From Granulicella sibirica (GTDB lineage: Bacteria; Acidobacteriota; Terriglobia; Terriglobales; Acidobacteriaceae): DNA of 64,000 nucleotides. This document shows positions 51,380 to 60,100 of the stretch, in pieces. The position numbers and the translations under genes are program-made. Under the pieces are notes generated by a model. The model did no database searches. It saw only the letters and a list, made by a program, of their open reading frames with translations, and had not been told where the DNA came from. Within the stretch, counting starts at the first letter, position 1; every line of letters begins with the position of its first letter. Location: the NCBI RefSeq assembly GCF_004115155.1, contig NZ_RDSM01000003.1, positions 620,001 to 684,000 of the forward strand, given 5' to 3'.

Positions 51380-51851
51380 ACGCAGATTCTAGAGCGTAAT
51401 CCCGCGGAGCGAGACCGCATTCCTCTCGCGCTATCGGCCTCTCGATCTGGCCTTTCGCTATCATTTGCCCCCCCGTAGGAACGAGGCCCCCGGAAACCCT
51501 GTCAAGTGCCTTAACCGTAAACAAGCCTCCTTCCGCCCCTTCCTCTTCCCTTGTAAGGTAAAGATTTTGTTAGCTTTAGCAGGCGGGGATAAATTGGAAA
51601 TATAGTCCGCGAAGGTGACCTTTTAGTTTCGGGTGGTTCGATAGAATAGAAGAAGAGATTAAAGAACAAAGGAAAGCATGGAAGGGGTTGTTCACTCACC
51701 CTAAGTCCTTTGTTTGCTAATTTTTGCAGCTAAGTCCTTTCGAATGAGCAGCCTGCGTCGGATTGTCCGTCGTAAACCATTCATTCGATTGAGGTTGCAC
51801 CCCGCGTATGGGGAGGGGGGTACCCCCCGGAACGGTGAAAAGGGAAGTCCG
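51380..51851. other. Long intergenic region with repeated elements
   Basis: No gene is supported. It holds a Pyr-rich stretch with CCTCTTCCCTTG, an A/T-rich tract (51560-51700), two copies of CTAAGTCCTTT at 51701-51711 and 51730-51740 (29-base period) and a palindrome GGGGGGTACCCCCC (51825-51838) just before the ribosome site of the next gene. Promoters for the amidase and phosphorylase must lie here. The elements look like genome-wide repeat modules, though this is a guess. Confidence 0.6.
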
Positions 51852-52703
51852 ATGACAGGTATGTACGAGAAGGCACAACTCGCGGTCGCCAGCATTCGGG
51901 TCCGCACCCCTCTTGCGCCAACCCTCGGCATTATCCTCGGCTCTGGCCTCGGCAACTTCGCCAGCCAGGTCGAGAACGCTGCCATCATCCCTTACTCTGA
52001 AATCCCCCACTTTCCCCAGTCGACTGTCGTAGGCCACTCCGGCAAGCTCGTTCTCGGCCACATCGGCGGAGTCTCGGTAGCGGTCATGCAGGGCCGCGTC
52101 CACGCTTACGAGGGATACCCGATGTCCGAGGTGACCTTCCCCACCCGTGTACTCAGTCTCCTCGGCTGCAAGACCCTCATCGTCACCAACGCGGCAGGAG
52201 GCATCCGTACCGATCTCCCCCAGGGCGGCCTCGTCGCAATCTCCGACCACATCAACCTCACCGGGACCAATGCCGCTCTCGGCCCGAACGAACCCCGCTT
52301 CGCGGTCACGCCAAACGCCGGCCAGCGCTTCTTCGATATGAGCGGAGCCTACTCGCCCAAACTCCGCGCCCTCGCTCACGCCGAAGCCGCGAAGCAGGGA
52401 ATCGCCCTTCCCGAAGGCGTTTACCTCGCCGTACTAGGACCGTCGTACGAAACCCCCGCCGAGATCCGTGCCTTCCGTACCCTCGGCGCCGATCTCGTCG
52501 GCATGTCTACCGTCCACGAGGTCATCATCGCCCGCCACATGGGTCTTGAAGTCCTCGGCATCTCGCTCGTCACCAACATGGCCGCCGGGGTCCTCGACCA
52601 GGCGATCAACCACGAAGAGGTCATGGAGACCGGCCAGCGCGTCGAGGCCCAGTTCACCTCGCTCCTCACCGCCCTCATCCCTCAAATCGCGGCGAGCGCA
52701 TAG
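51852..52703 (+). CDS. Purine nucleoside phosphorylase
   Basis: A 283-residue trimeric-type PNP that cleaves (deoxy)guanosine or inosine to base and ribose-1-phosphate. Blocks include TLGIILGSGLGNFASQVE, VVGHSGKLVLGHIGGVSVAVMQGRVHAYEGYPM in parts, TNAAGGIRTDLPQGGLVAISDHINLTG and LGADLVGMSTVHEVIIARHMGL. The GRVHxYEG and SDHINLTG motifs are diagnostic. The ATG at 51852 follows AAGGGAAG; upstream in-frame codons belong to the repeat-rich spacer. It is followed after three bases by uridine kinase. Confidence 0.92.
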   Translation: MTGMYEKAQLAVASIRVRTPLAPTLGIILGSGLGNFASQVENAAIIPYSEIPHFPQSTVVGHSGKLVLGHIGGVSVAVMQGRVHAYEGYPMSEVTFPTRVLSLLGCKTLIVTNAAGGIRTDLPQGGLVAISDHINLTGTNAALGPNEPRFAVTPNAGQRFFDMSGAYSPKLRALAHAEAAKQGIALPEGVYLAVLGPSYETPAEIRAFRTLGADLVGMSTVHEVIIARHMGLEVLGISLVTNMAAGVLDQAINHEEVMETGQRVEAQFTSLLTALIPQIAASA

Positions 52704-52706
52704 CTC

Positions 52707-53351
52707 ATGCCCGACCCCACCCAGCTCTCTCTCCCAACCCGGCCCGTGATTTTAGGAATAGCCGGCTGCTCCGGCTCCGGAAAAACCACCCTCGCCCGCG
52801 AGCTCACCAGCCAACTCGACGCCACGCTTCTTCCCCTCGACTTCTATTACCAAGACCTTTCCCACCTTGCCCCCGCCGACCGCGCCGCCTTCAACGTCGA
52901 TCATCCCGACTCGATCGAGCACGATCTTCTCGTCGAGCACGTCAAAACCCTCGCCAGCGGCAAGCCCATCGACCGCCCCGTCTACGACTTCGCTACCCAC
53001 ACCCGCGTTCCAAATCAATTCGAGCGCATCGAGCCAACCCGCGTCCTCATCGTCGAAGGGATTCTCGCCCTCCACTACGAATCGCTCCGTGCACTCTACG
53101 ACCTCAGCATCTTCGTCAACGCCCCGCACGATCTCTGCCTCACCCGCCGCATCCACCGCGACCTCCGCGAGCGCGGACGCACTGAGCAGTCCGTCCGCGA
53201 TCAGTTCGACGCCACCGTCCGCCCCATGGCCGATCTCTTCGTCCTCCCCTCGGGAGCCCACGCCACCCTCACCGTCGAAGGCACGCAGGCGCTGGACTGG
53301 TCTGTCGAACAGGCTCTTCGCAGGCTGCATGAGCTCAAGTTGATTCCCTGA
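52707..53351 (+). CDS. udk: Uridine kinase
   Basis: A 214-residue P-loop kinase converting uridine or cytidine to the monophosphate. The Walker A GIAGCSGSGKTTLA is at residues 17-30, LPLDFYYQDLSHL follows, and FNVDHPDSIEHDLL, DRPVYDFATHTR and VLIVEGILALHY are family blocks. It sits three bases after the PNP stop, so the genes form a salvage operon. The length is normal. Confidence 0.92.
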   Translation: MPDPTQLSLPTRPVILGIAGCSGSGKTTLARELTSQLDATLLPLDFYYQDLSHLAPADRAAFNVDHPDSIEHDLLVEHVKTLASGKPIDRPVYDFATHTRVPNQFERIEPTRVLIVEGILALHYESLRALYDLSIFVNAPHDLCLTRRIHRDLRERGRTEQSVRDQFDATVRPMADLFVLPSGAHATLTVEGTQALDWSVEQALRRLHELKLIP

Positions 53352-53393
53352 ACCTTCTACCGGAGTATCAGCCTCTAAGAGGAGAGGCAGCAC

Positions 53394-53564
53394 ATGAAGA
53401 ATCCATTCCAGGGAATCGCAGAAAGCTTCATCCTCACCGTCGGCATTACCCCGCCGACACCCGAAAAAGAACGCGCCGCAACCATCTTCATCTCGGCAAT
53501 GCTCTTCGGAACAATCCTCTTTGCCCTCGCCGTTGGAGTGTTCATTCTTCGCCGCATCATCTGA
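53394..53564 (+). CDS. Small single-pass membrane protein
   Basis: A 56-residue ORF too short for usual gene calling. It starts with MKNPFQGIAESF, has a Pro-rich turn (TPPTPEKER) and ends in one hydrophobic segment of about 22 residues (IFISAMLFGTILFALAVGVFIL) and RRII. In the window it is the only ORF with this location, 54 bases before cheA. AGGAGAGG precedes its ATG at a good distance and lies in a short GCCTCT/AGAGGC stem. Its role is unknown; the positive C-terminus suggests a cytoplasmic end. Confidence 0.6.
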   Translation: MKNPFQGIAESFILTVGITPPTPEKERAATIFISAMLFGTILFALAVGVFILRRII

Positions 53565-53617
53565 TCTGCCGATAGCAGGCTGCTCAAGCTTTCACATTCC
53601 GCTCCGATAACAAGGAT

Positions 53618-55378
53618 GTGGAATATCTAAGGAAAGAGTTCATCGCGGAGAGCCGGGAAGGACTCGACCGCATGGAAGAGTGCCTGACGAAGCTGGAACA
53701 GCGTCACACCGATCCTGAACTCGTCGACGAGCTCTTCCGCATCATCCACACCCTCAAAGGAACCACAGGCTTCCTGGGCTTTACCCGCCTTGAGGCGCTC
53801 GCGCACGCTGGAGAGCATCTCTTCGGCGCCCTGCGCGGCGGACATCTCGACGTCACGGCGCAGCTCGTTACGCTCCTGCTGAACCTCCTCGACAGGATCA
53901 GAAAGATCGTCCTCCTCATTGAGAAGACCGGCGCGGAAGGCAGCCGCAGCGACGATCGCGACGACTTCCTCATCGAGACCTTTCGCAGGCTCTCTCAGCG
54001 CGCCTTGAAGGCGAGCCAGGACGAGCGGGCCAGAGCCGGTCAGTCCAGCGCCCAATCCGCTCCATCCGACAAGGACATCTTCGATCCGTTGAGTGCTTCA
54101 TCCGATAGGTCGGAGAAGACCATCCGCATCGACGTGGACGTGCTCAACCGCATGATGAACCTCGTCAGCGAGCTTGTCCTGACCCGCAATCAGATCCTCC
54201 AAAGTCGTCCCAACGCACGGGACTTCGTCTCCCTCGGACGTCGCCTCGACACCGTCACTTCGGACCTCCGCGAGACGGTCATGCAGGCTCGCATGCAGCC
54301 TCTCGGCAACCTCTTCCACATCTACCCCAGAATGGTTCGGGACCTCGCGAAGGCCTGCGAACGCACCGTGCGGATCGAGTTCTCCGGACAGGAAGTCTGC
54401 CTCGACAAGAGCCTCCTCGAAGCGATCAAGGATCCCATCACCCACGCCGTCCGCAATGCCGTCGATCACGGCATCGAGCCTCCCGGAACACGCATCCGCA
54501 TCGGCAAACCCGTCGTCGGCGTCATCCGCCTGCGCGCCTCGCAGCAAGCCGGATCGGTGCTCATCGAGATCTCGGACGACGGAGCCGGAATCCCACTCGA
54601 CAAGGTCCGGGACAGGGCCGTAGACCAAAAGCTCCTCACCCCGGAGCAGGCGAACGCCATGACCGACCGCGACATTCTGCAGATGGCCTTCCGCCCCGGC
54701 TTTTCCACCGCCGAATCCGTCACCCACGTCTCCGGCCGCGGAGTCGGCATGGACGTCGTCCGCTCAAACGTGGAGAAAATCGGTGGCAGCGTCGAACTCG
54801 AGTCGCACGCAGGCAAGGGAACCATCCTGCGCCTCCGAGTTCCGCTCACCCTCGCCATTATCCCTGCGCTCGTGGTCCTGAGCGCAGGCCAGACCTTCGC
54901 TATCCCGCAGGGATCGCTCGTCGAGCTCGTCTATATCTCCCACGCGGAGGCCTGCGGCACCATCCAAATCATCGACGGCACCGGGCGCTTCCGCATTCGC
55001 GAACATCTCGCCCCCATCGTCCGGCTCGACCACCTCCTCGATCTTGAAGCACGCGCATCGACGCAGACCGAAGCCTTCTACCTCGCGCTTCTCGACGTCG
55101 ACGGCCGCCGCTTCGCCTTGATGCTCGACGACCTCGTCGCCCCGGAAGAGATCGTCGTAAAACCCCTCTCTCCGGTGCTCCGCGAGCTTGGAGTCTTCTC
55201 CGGCGCGGCGATCCTCGGAGATGCAACCCTCACCCTGATCCTCGACCCACACGCCATCGCCGCGCGAGCCGGCATCGACGTCAGCGAACCGGAGACTGCC
55301 GCGCCTGACCCATTCCACGGTGTCTTGCTCTGGTCACCGCCGGCACTCATCGAAGCAAATCCTGTGGAGGTCGCATGA
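53618..55378 (+). CDS. cheA: CheA-type histidine kinase
   Basis: A 586-residue chemotaxis-type kinase. The HPt domain (residues 1-110) has phospho-acceptor H44 in RIIHTLKGTTGF. A Ser/Asp-rich linker (110-165) replaces the P2 (CheY-binding) domain. Dimerisation (IDVDVLNRMMNLVSELVLTRNQIL) follows at about 170. The ATPase domain has the N-box HAVRNAVDHGIEPPG, G1 (ISDDGAGIP) and G2 (SGRGVGMDVV). The CheW-like domain is C-terminal (about 430-550). The GTG at 53618 gives the normal start of the HPt helix. Its stop overlaps cheW's ATG. Confidence 0.92.
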   Translation: MEYLRKEFIAESREGLDRMEECLTKLEQRHTDPELVDELFRIIHTLKGTTGFLGFTRLEALAHAGEHLFGALRGGHLDVTAQLVTLLLNLLDRIRKIVLLIEKTGAEGSRSDDRDDFLIETFRRLSQRALKASQDERARAGQSSAQSAPSDKDIFDPLSASSDRSEKTIRIDVDVLNRMMNLVSELVLTRNQILQSRPNARDFVSLGRRLDTVTSDLRETVMQARMQPLGNLFHIYPRMVRDLAKACERTVRIEFSGQEVCLDKSLLEAIKDPITHAVRNAVDHGIEPPGTRIRIGKPVVGVIRLRASQQAGSVLIEISDDGAGIPLDKVRDRAVDQKLLTPEQANAMTDRDILQMAFRPGFSTAESVTHVSGRGVGMDVVRSNVEKIGGSVELESHAGKGTILRLRVPLTLAIIPALVVLSAGQTFAIPQGSLVELVYISHAEACGTIQIIDGTGRFRIREHLAPIVRLDHLLDLEARASTQTEAFYLALLDVDGRRFALMLDDLVAPEEIVVKPLSPVLRELGVFSGAAILGDATLTLILDPHAIAARAGIDVSEPETAAPDPFHGVLLWSPPALIEANPVEVA

Positions 55379-55836
55379 ACGGCGAAGAACCGGAGACCCC
55401 CGAAGAGGTATCGCTCTTCTCGATCAGCATCGGAGAAGACCTGTTCGCCATCGAGACCGCGAAGGTACGCGAGGTCGTCGAACATCCACAGATGCGAAGA
55501 GTTCCTCTCGCACCGAGCCACATCGTGGGTGTGATGCCCTACCGTGGCGAGATCCTCTCCGCCGTCAGCTTCCGCGCTCTCCTCGGCTACAGCGAGACTC
55601 GACCAACCGGATGCATCATCGTGCTCGAAGACGAGCAAACCTGCGAACTGTGGGGCCTCTCGGTGGACGCGGCCCGAGGCGTGCTCACCGCGCAAACCAG
55701 CACGCTCCAGCCAAACCGCGACGCCCGCAATGGCCTCTTCGACGGAACGTACGAGACGTCATCCGGCCCGATCATCCGCCTCGATCCCAACCGCCTCAAG
55801 CCGGCGAGCCGTGGAGACAGCCCATGCGCGCACTAA
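55375..55836 (+). CDS. cheW: CheW coupling protein
   Basis: A 153-residue SH3-like CheW protein that bridges CheA and receptors. VSLFSISIGEDLFAIETAKVREVVEHP is the N-terminal beta unit and VMPYRGEILSAVSFRALLGY the characteristic core. The C-terminal region (NGLFDGTYETSSGPIIRLDPNRL) is also typical. It overlaps cheA by four bases (ATGA) and cheY by 13. No receptor gene is in this window, so the partner receptor is encoded elsewhere. Confidence 0.9.
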   Translation: MNGEEPETPEEVSLFSISIGEDLFAIETAKVREVVEHPQMRRVPLAPSHIVGVMPYRGEILSAVSFRALLGYSETRPTGCIIVLEDEQTCELWGLSVDAARGVLTAQTSTLQPNRDARNGLFDGTYETSSGPIIRLDPNRLKPASRGDSPCAH

Positions 55837-56198
55837 TCGTCGACGACTCCTCCTTCGTTCGCGACCACCTGAAGCAGCTTCTCGAGACCATGAACGTTGG
55901 CTGCGAAGAGGCAGTGGACGGCCGCGACGCGCTCTACGTCCTGGAGCGCGCCGAGCCCTTCGACTTTATGCTCTGCGATGTCAACATGCCCGTGATGAGC
56001 GGGCTTGAGTGCGTCAAGGCTCTCCGTGAGGCCGGCCTGCATCCACCGATGCGCGTCATGATGGTGACCACCGAAACCGACTACGCCTTCATCGAACAGG
56101 CGCTCGCCTACGGAGCCGACGAGTTCCTCATGAAGCCTTTCACCACCGAGAGCCTCCGCGAGAAGCTTCTCCTGCTTGGAATCCATCAGACTCACTGA
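55824..56198 (+). CDS. cheY: CheY-type single-domain response regulator
   Basis: A 124-residue receiver domain. The acid pocket is D7-D8 (LIVDDSSFVRD), the phospho-acceptor is D52 in MLCDVNMPVMSG, T82/T83 and K104 (FLMKPF) complete the switch. There is no output domain, so it acts by protein interaction or as phosphate sink. Its ATG at 55824 has a GGAG ribosome site and lies inside the cheW end. The next gene encodes CheR. Confidence 0.92.
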   Translation: MRALIVDDSSFVRDHLKQLLETMNVGCEEAVDGRDALYVLERAEPFDFMLCDVNMPVMSGLECVKALREAGLHPPMRVMMVTTETDYAFIEQALAYGADEFLMKPFTTESLREKLLLLGIHQTH

Positions 56199-56232
56199 GC
56201 ACGCCCGGCATAGAAAGGACCACCGAAGCGCC

Positions 56233-57057
56233 GTGACCTCCGACACCGACTACGCCTACCTGCGCAAGCTTGTGCTCTCTGAGTCCTCAAACCAGATTGA
56301 CCCATCGCGCAACAAGCTCTTCGATACGCGCCTCGCCCCCATCGCCATGATGGCCGGCGTCTCGAACCTCGAAGACCTCGTCGGCGTACTCAAGCGCGAA
56401 CAGCCCACGCATCTGCATCGCGCCGTGGCCGAGGCCATGACCATCAACGAGACCAGCTTCTTCCGCGATGTGAAGCCCTTCGAAGCGATCCGGAAAACGA
56501 TCCTCCCAAGGCTGATCGACCTGCGCAGCCAAACGAAAATCCTTCGCATCTGGAGCGCCGCGTCCTCAAGCGGGCAGGAGGCCTACAGCCTCGCCATGAT
56601 GCTCTGCGAACACTTCCCGGTGCTCGCCGAATGGGACGTCAGGATCATCGGCACCGACCTCTCGCACGAGATGACCCACTACGCCCAACTCGCCCGCTAC
56701 CGCCGCATCGAGGTCAACCGCGGCCTGCCCGCGCGCATGCTCGTGAAGTATTTCACCCGAGTCGACGACGAGTGGGAACTCAAACCGCACGTCCGCTCCA
56801 TGTGCCAGTTCCTCCACGCGAACCTCTGCGCTGATCTGCCGGTTCTCCCCACCTTCGACCTCGTCCTCCTGCGCAACGTCCTCCTCTACTTCCCCCGGCA
56901 GGAGCGAGCCGCCGTCCTCAAGAAGATCCATCGCCGCCTGGATCCACAGGGATTCTTAGTCCTCGGCAGCGCTGAGCAGGCCGAAGACTCCACTGACCTT
57001 TTCCGCGTTGAGTTCGCCGAAGGAAGCTACTTCTATCGTTCAGCCGCCGAACGCTGA
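56233..57057 (+). CDS. cheR: CheR-type methyltransferase
   Basis: A 274-residue SAM-dependent methyltransferase of the CheR family, which methylates chemoreceptor glutamates. The N-terminal helical part carries MTINETSFFRDVKPFEAI, the family's hallmark. The methyltransferase fold has ILRIWSAASSSGQEAYSLAMML and IIGTDLSHEM, with VLLRNVLLYF later. The start is taken as the GTG at 56233 because it matches family N-termini and lies after the cheY stop. A TTG at 56176 would overlap cheY. There is no CheB, so demethylation must be supplied elsewhere or is absent. Confidence 0.85.
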   Translation: MTSDTDYAYLRKLVLSESSNQIDPSRNKLFDTRLAPIAMMAGVSNLEDLVGVLKREQPTHLHRAVAEAMTINETSFFRDVKPFEAIRKTILPRLIDLRSQTKILRIWSAASSSGQEAYSLAMMLCEHFPVLAEWDVRIIGTDLSHEMTHYAQLARYRRIEVNRGLPARMLVKYFTRVDDEWELKPHVRSMCQFLHANLCADLPVLPTFDLVLLRNVLLYFPRQERAAVLKKIHRRLDPQGFLVLGSAEQAEDSTDLFRVEFAEGSYFYRSAAER

Positions 57058-57129
57058 TTCGACGCAACCTCGTCTCGTCGTGCATCGTATACCTGACGCC
57101 GCAAAACACCGCCGCGACCCGGGAACGCG

Positions 57130-60100
57130 ATGGCAGGAAAGAAGTCGGCAGCAAAGAAAATCTCGGCTAAGAAGATCACGGCAGAGGCGTCAGCGCCCGC
57201 ACTCGTAGCCTCGCCACCTCAAGAGACCTTCTCCGCCGAACAAGCCCTCTGCCTCTTCCACCCCATCACCGCGCAGTGGTTCCGCGCCGTCTTCGACCAA
57301 CCCACAGCCCCGCAGCGCGAAGGCTGGCCAGCAATCGCGCGTGGTGAATCGACGCTCATCCTCGCCCCCACCGGCACCGGCAAGACCCTCACCGCCTTCC
57401 TGTGGTGCCTCGACAAGCTCATGCTCCGCAGCCCCGTCACCGGCCCCGAACCCGGCTGCCGCGTCGTCTACATATCCCCCCTGAAGGCCCTTGCGGTCGA
57501 CGTAGAACGCAACCTCCGCTCGCCTCTCGCAGGCATCGCCAACATGGCGAAGCGCGAAGGTGTCCCCTTCCACACCCCCGAGATCGCCGTCCGCACCGGC
57601 GACACTCCCCAGAAGGAACGCGCCCGCTTCGCCCGCCACCCCGGCGAGATCCTCATCACCACGCCCGAGTCCCTCTACCTCATGCTCACCTCGCAGGCCG
57701 GCGAGGCTCTGCGCACCGTCGAGACCGTCATCATCGACGAGATTCACGCCCTCGTCCCCACCAAGCGCGGAGCCCACATGGCGCTCTCGCTCGAACGCCT
57801 CGAGGCCCTCGTCGCCCAGACCCCCGGCCGCCGCCTCCAGCGCATCGGCCTCTCCGCCACACAACGCCCTCTCGAAGAGGTAGCCCGCTTCCTCGCTGGA
57901 GCCGAAGGTGCCACCACCGAGCCCCTCGCTCTCCCTGTAACCGAATCGATTACAAATACGCCTTTGACCCCGGATTCCGAGGGCGAAGTCTCCGGCGTCC
58001 TCATGGAGGTAGCCGGACAAGCCCGCACCGAAGCCGATGACGCCCGTGTCGAAACCGGCGGAGCCCGCTACCGTCCCGTCACCATCGTCAACGCCGGAGC
58101 CCGCAAGCTCCTCGACCTCCGCGTCGAGGTCCCCGTCGAAGACATGGCCCGCCTCGGCGAGATCCAGGAGCAGCCCAGCGGCCCAGCCTCGCAGGGCCCA
58201 AAGCGCACGAGCATCTGGCAATCCATCCACCCGCGCCTCCTCGAGATCATCCGCGAGCGCACCTCCACCCTTATCTTCGTCAACGCCCGCCGCGTCGCAG
58301 AGCGCCTCGCCGGAGCCATCAACGACCTCGCTGGCGAACCCATCGCCCGCGCCCACCATGGCTCTCTCGCAGCCTCGCAACGCACCGAGATCGAAGAACT
58401 CCTCAAAGCCGGAAAGATCAAAGCCCTCGTCGCGACGTCCTCGCTCGAGCTCGGCATCGACATGGGAGCCATTGACCTCGTCATCCAGATCGAAGCCCCG
58501 CCCTCCGTCGCCAGCGGCATGCAGCGCATCGGACGAGCCGGCCATCAGGTCGGAGCCGCCTCCTCCGGCATCATCTTCCCCAAGTACCGTGCCGACCTCG
58601 TCGCCTGCGCCGCCGTCACCCGTGCCATGCACGAGGGCCACGTCGAATCCACCCGCTTCCTCCGCAACCCGCTCGACATCCTCGCCCAGCAGATCGTCGC
58701 CATCATCGCCCAGCCCCCGCTCGACGTCGAAGCCGCCGAACGCCGCGAAAAGCCGAAATCAGACGAAGACGCCGCCCCGGGTATCAGCTACGCCGGGCTC
58801 TACGGCATCGTCCGCAGTGCAGCCCCCTTCGCCGCCCTCAGCCAGGGAGTCTTCGACGGCGTCCTCGACATGCTCGCAGGCCGCTACCCTTCGGACGAGT
58901 TCGCCGAACTCCGCCCCCGCATCACCTGGGACCGCCAGACCAACTGGCTCACCCCGCGCAAGGGCGTCAAGATGATCGCCATCCTCAACGGCGGCACCAT
59001 CCCCGACCGCGGCCTCTACGGCGTCTTCCTCGCAGGCTCGCACTCGAAGCCCATCCGCGTCGGCGAACTCGACGAGGAGATGGTCTTCGAGTCCCGCACC
59101 GGCGACACCTTCATCCTCGGAGCCTCCACCTGGCGCATCGACGAGATCACCCACGATCGCGTCCTCGTCACCCCCGCACCCGGCGACCCTGGCAAGATGC
59201 CCTTCTGGCACGGCGACCGCGCCGGACGCCCGCTTGAGTTCGGCCGCCGCATAGGCGCCCTCATGCGCGAACTCCGCGACATGCCCCGCAGCGTCGCCAT
59301 CACCACCCTCATCCAGGAGCACGACCTCGACACCCTCGCCGCCGAGAACCTGATGCGCTACCTCGCCGATCAGGAACACGCCACCCAGGTCGTTCCCGAC
59401 GACCGCAACATCGTCATCGAGCGCGTCCGCGACGAACTCGGCGACTGGCGCATGTGCTGCCTCACCCCCTTCGGCTCCCGCATCCACGCCCCCTGGGCCA
59501 TGGCCGTCACCGCCCGCATCCGCGCCAATGGCGGCCCCGAAGTCGAAACCATGTGGTCTGAAGACGGCTTCGTCGTTCGCTTTCCCGAGACCGACGAAGC
59601 CCCCGGCATCGACCAGATGCTTCTAGAGCCCGAAGAAGCCGCCGAACTCGTCCTCCGCCAGCTCGGCTCGACCGCCCTCTTCGCCGCCAAGTTCCGCGAA
59701 AGCGCTTCCCGCGCCCTTCTTCTCCCACGTCGCCGTGGCGACGGGCGCACCCCCCTCTGGCAGCAACGCAAGCGTGCCTACGATCTCCTCTCCGTCGCCT
59801 CCCGCTACGCGTCCTTCCCGATTCTCCTCGAGGCCTATCGCGAGTGCCTCCGCGACGTATTCGACATGCCCGCCCTCATGGAGACGCTGCGCCTCATCGC
59901 CACTCGCACCCTCCGCGTCCACACGGTCGACTCCCGCACTCCGTCCCCCTTCGCCTCCGCCCTTCTCTTCAGCTACGTCGCCAACTACATCTACGACGGC
60001 GACGCCCCCCTCGCAGAACGCCGCGCCCAGGCCCTCTCCATCGACCAGGACCAGCTTCGCGAGCTCATGGGCGACGCCGACCTCCGCGAACTCCTCGACC

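Noticed and set aside
51511..51699. 62-codon minus-strand ORF in the spacer before pnp
   Set aside because: Its composition follows the pyrimidine-rich repeat tract, with no ribosome site or recognised motif.
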